From the NCBI GenBank assembly GCA_002403075.1, contig DHHB01000018.1, forward strand, positions 1-7,323: a stretch of 7,323 nucleotides of DNA, in the 5' to 3' direction. Position 1 is the stretch's first letter. Every line of letters starts with the position of its first letter. The translations under genes were made by a program, and so were the position numbers. The notes beneath the pieces are model-generated. The model was not told where the DNA came from. It ran no database searches and was given only the letters and a program-made list of their open reading frames with translations. Source of the DNA: a bacterium UBP1_UBA4783. GTDB lineage: Bacteria > Krumholzibacteriota > Krumholzibacteriia > Krumholzibacteriales > Krumholzibacteriaceae. Of the stretch, positions 5,147 through 7,323 are shown one piece after another.

Positions 5147-7323
5147 CTACTTACTCTTGTCGGGATACGGCGGAGGCGGCGGGATAATCGCCGGCTGCTT
5201 CTTCATGAGCTCACGGATCTCGGCGATCGCCCGGTCGAGCTGGTCGTCGACGCCCGCGAACTCCCTCGCCGGGTCGTTGTCGACCGTAATGTCGGGCTCG
5301 ACGCCGACCCCCTCCATGACCCATTCCTTCCCTTCGACGTCATAGCGGGAGAACTCGGGACGGTTGAGAAAGCCGCCGTCGAGGAGCGGGAGCGAGCCTC
5401 GGATCCCGACGACGCCGCCCCACGTGCGCTTGCCGATCACGGGGCCGAGCTTGTACTGCTTGAACCGGTAGGCGACGATGTCGCCGTCCGAGGCGGAGAA
5501 CTCGTCCACGAGGAGCACCTTGGGCCCGAGGACCATGCCGCCCGGATCGGGCGTCGGGGCTGCGTTTCTCGAAATGCCGATCATGACGAGCTCGCGGCGG
5601 AGCCTTTCTATGATCTGCGGAGAGACGTTTCCGCCGCCGTTCCCGCGGCAGTCGACGATGAGGGCGTCCTTCCGGAGCTGCGGGTAGTAGTACTTCACGA
5701 AGGCGTTGAGGCCCGGAACCCCCATGTCGGGAACATGGACGTAGCCGACCCTGCCGTCGGTGGCCTTCGACACCTTATCGATGTTTCCCTGAACCCAGCG
5801 GAAATAGTAGAGCTCGCTTTCGTCCGAGGTCGGCACGACGACCGTCTCGCGGCTGCCGTCGATCTTCGGAGAGGAGTTGAGCCGGAGCGTCACCTGCTTC
5901 CCGGCCTTGCCGAGGAGCGCTTCGTAGAGGTCGGTCATCTTGTCGGCCGGCTTCCCGTCGATCGCGAGGATGTAATCGCCCTCGCGCGCCGTCACGCCGA
6001 TCTCGGTGAGCGGCGAGCGCAGGCTCTGGTCCCAGTTCTGGCCCTCGAGAATCTCCGCGATTCGGTAGTAGCCCGAGGCCGCGTCGCGCTCGATGCGGGC
6101 GCCGAGGAGGCCCATCGGAATGCGTTCGGCCTTCGGATAGTCGCCGCCGCCCACGTAAGCGTGGCCGACCGAGAGCTCGGAGATCATCTCGCCGATGATG
6201 TAGGTGAGATCGGCGCGATTGTTCACGAACGGGAGGAGAGGCTCGTATTTCGCGCGCATTCCCTTCCAGTCGACGCCGTGGAGGTTCGGGTCGTACACGA
6301 AATCCCTCATCTGCCGCCAGCATTCTCCGTAGATCTGATTCCACTCGGCGCGGCGGTCGAGGTTCACCTGTATGTTCGAGAGGTCGAGACGATCCTTGAC
6401 GTCGAGCTTGGCCGAGGGGAGATCGACGATCGCGTAGGAGCCGGTCTGCGAGACGAGCATCTTCTTGAGGTCGGCCGAGATCTCGAAGCCGTTCACCTCG
6501 CCGAGCTCCGTTTCCTTTCGCTCCTCGAGATCGTAGACGAAGAGCTTGGCCTTCTCGTCGCGGCTCCCGCGGCGGCCGTAGTAGAGCTTGTCGCCGGCCG
6601 ACTGGAGGCCCCAGTAGTTCGACGGCGAAATGGGGAGCGAGGCGATGCGCGACTGGATGCCCTCGGCGTCGACCTTGACGGCGACCTTCTCCTCGGATTC
6701 CTTCTTGGCGTCGTCCTTCTTGCCGGCCTTTTCCTTTTTGTCCGCGGCTGCCGGCTTCTCGGTCCCGGCCGTTTTCACCTCGTCGCTTTTGGGCTCGAAG
6801 GGGGACTTCGTGTCGGCGGCGAGCGTGACGAGGTAGATGCCCGCGAGATCGCGGTAGATGTGGTTCCACTCGAGCTGCCCGTAGGTCGGAGTGAAGCTGC
6901 GATCGGAGACGAAGAAGAGGTACTTGCCGTCCGAGCTCCATGCCGGGCCGCCCGACTCGAACCAGCCGTCCGTGACCTCGATCGTCTTCGCTCCATCGAG
7001 GCCGTAGAGCCGGATCGTCGTCATCCGCTTCTCCTCGGGGCGGGCGTAGGCGATCCACTTGCCGTCGGGGGACCAGCAGTAGGCGTTGAACTCCCACGAG
7101 GTCGCCTGGTCCACGAGGACGACCTTCCCCGTCTCGACGTCGACGTACTGGAGCCGGAGCTTCTTGTCGGCCCAGAGGAGTTTCTTCGAGTCGGGAGACC
7201 AGGCGGGCGCGTACTTGTAGGTGTCGCCGCCCTTCGTTATCTGCCGCGCCGGCGCGCTCCCGTCCTGCGGCGTCACCCAGAGCTCGTCCTCGCCCGAGGC
7301 GTCCGAGATGAAGGCGATCCACT
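5147..7323 (-). CDS. Tricorn-like S41 family peptidase with WD40-like N-terminus (5' end cut by window)
   Basis: The frame stays open past a GTG at 7276 to the right edge, and the upstream residues (WIAFISDASGEDELW) continue a PD40/WD40-like strand pattern. The true start is therefore outside; 724 residues are visible, numbered here from the edge. Residues 1-300 hold PD40-type blades (APAWSPDSKKLLW, YCWSPDGKWIAYAR, PAWSSDGKYLFFVSDR), interrupted by a Lys/Glu/Ala-rich insert at about 171-216. About 325-395 is the tricorn core helical region with His387 (SVGH). About 402-497 is a PDZ domain (EGDYILAIDGKPAD). About 523-680 is the S41 catalytic fold with VDCRGNGGG (556-564) and the nucleophile Ser611 in SASDGD; Glu670 or Glu675 in MEGVGVEPDI probably completes the active site. 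Family role: peptide degradation. Whether it is exported cannot be seen without the N-terminus. The tail is proline-rich (PPPPPYPDKSK). It is convergent with iorAB. Confidence 0.93.
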   Translation of the reverse strand, partial: WIAFISDASGEDELWVTPQDGSAPARQITKGGDTYKYAPAWSPDSKKLLWADKKLRLQYVDVETGKVVLVDQATSWEFNAYCWSPDGKWIAYARPEEKRMTTIRLYGLDGAKTIEVTDGWFESGGPAWSSDGKYLFFVSDRSFTPTYGQLEWNHIYRDLAGIYLVTLAADTKSPFEPKSDEVKTAGTEKPAAADKKEKAGKKDDAKKESEEKVAVKVDAEGIQSRIASLPISPSNYWGLQSAGDKLYYGRRGSRDEKAKLFVYDLEERKETELGEVNGFEISADLKKMLVSQTGSYAIVDLPSAKLDVKDRLDLSNIQVNLDRRAEWNQIYGECWRQMRDFVYDPNLHGVDWKGMRAKYEPLLPFVNNRADLTYIIGEMISELSVGHAYVGGGDYPKAERIPMGLLGARIERDAASGYYRIAEILEGQNWDQSLRSPLTEIGVTAREGDYILAIDGKPADKMTDLYEALLGKAGKQVTLRLNSSPKIDGSRETVVVPTSDESELYYFRWVQGNIDKVSKATDGRVGYVHVPDMGVPGLNAFVKYYYPQLRKDALIVDCRGNGGGNVSPQIIERLRRELVMIGISRNAAPTPDPGGMVLGPKVLLVDEFSASDGDIVAYRFKQYKLGPVIGKRTWGGVVGIRGSLPLLDGGFLNRPEFSRYDVEGKEWVMEGVGVEPDITVDNDPAREFAGVDDQLDRAIAEIRELMKKQPAIIPPPPPYPDKSK
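6674..6811 (-). other. Low-complexity charged insert within the tricorn-like protease
   Basis: Visible residues about 171-216 are dominated by Lys, Glu, Asp and Ala (for example AAADKKEKAGKKDDAKK) and interrupt the WD40-like strand pattern. Such a segment is most likely a disordered loop between propeller blades. The reading frame is intact on both sides, so it is not a frameshift artefact. Confidence 0.7.

Noticed and set aside
5775..7322. A 515-codon minus-strand frame overlapping the protease
   Set aside because: It is a shifted frame within the tricorn-like gene. The gene's own frame carries the PD40, PDZ and S41 motifs, while this one gives Arg-rich sequence without motifs.

Overview
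The window looks like a chromosomal segment of a GC-rich bacterium (about two thirds G+C by eye). The organism is probably a member of the FCB-type or allied candidate phyla, such as Eisenbacteria, Krumholzibacteriota or Latescibacterota. That placement is an inference. It rests on three things: a secreted protein ending in the FlgD-like/T9SS-like tail motif (NHPNPFNPSTSI), a tricorn-type S41 peptidase with a WD40-like N-terminus, and an archaeal/anaerobe-type indolepyruvate:ferredoxin oxidoreductase. No rRNA, tRNA, mobile element or CRISPR array is visible.

Layout. (1) Positions 2398 down to the left edge, minus strand: a signal-peptide-bearing protein, cut by the window edge. It has eight roughly 54-residue tandem repeats (beta-propeller-like), then fibronectin-III-like modules, then the start of a C-terminal sorting/FlgD-like domain. 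(2) Positions 2399-2628: a divergent intergenic region with a perfect 9-bp inverted repeat, a TATAAT box and good Shine-Dalgarno sequences on both sides. (3) Positions 2629-5028, plus strand: the two-gene operon iorA-iorB, encoding both subunits of indolepyruvate ferredoxin oxidoreductase. (4) Positions 5029-5146: a short convergent spacer holding a strong 11-bp stem-loop terminator. (5) The right edge down to 5147, minus strand: a tricorn-like S41 protease, complete at its C-terminus but missing its N-terminus.

How the genes may work together. IorAB oxidatively decarboxylates aryl-pyruvates (the transamination products of Trp, Phe and Tyr) to aryl-acyl-CoA, with reduction of ferredoxin. A tricorn-like peptidase degrades peptides. 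Both fit a peptide- or amino-acid-fermenting lifestyle, but they are convergent rather than co-transcribed, so a link is only suggestive. The repeat protein is probably exported and surface-associated or extracellular, and it is divergent from iorAB.

Most of the window is readable as known families. The least familiar element is the eight-repeat secreted protein. It is continuous and open across 799 codons on the minus strand, with neither a stop nor a frameshift in the visible part. No novel multi-gene system is evident.
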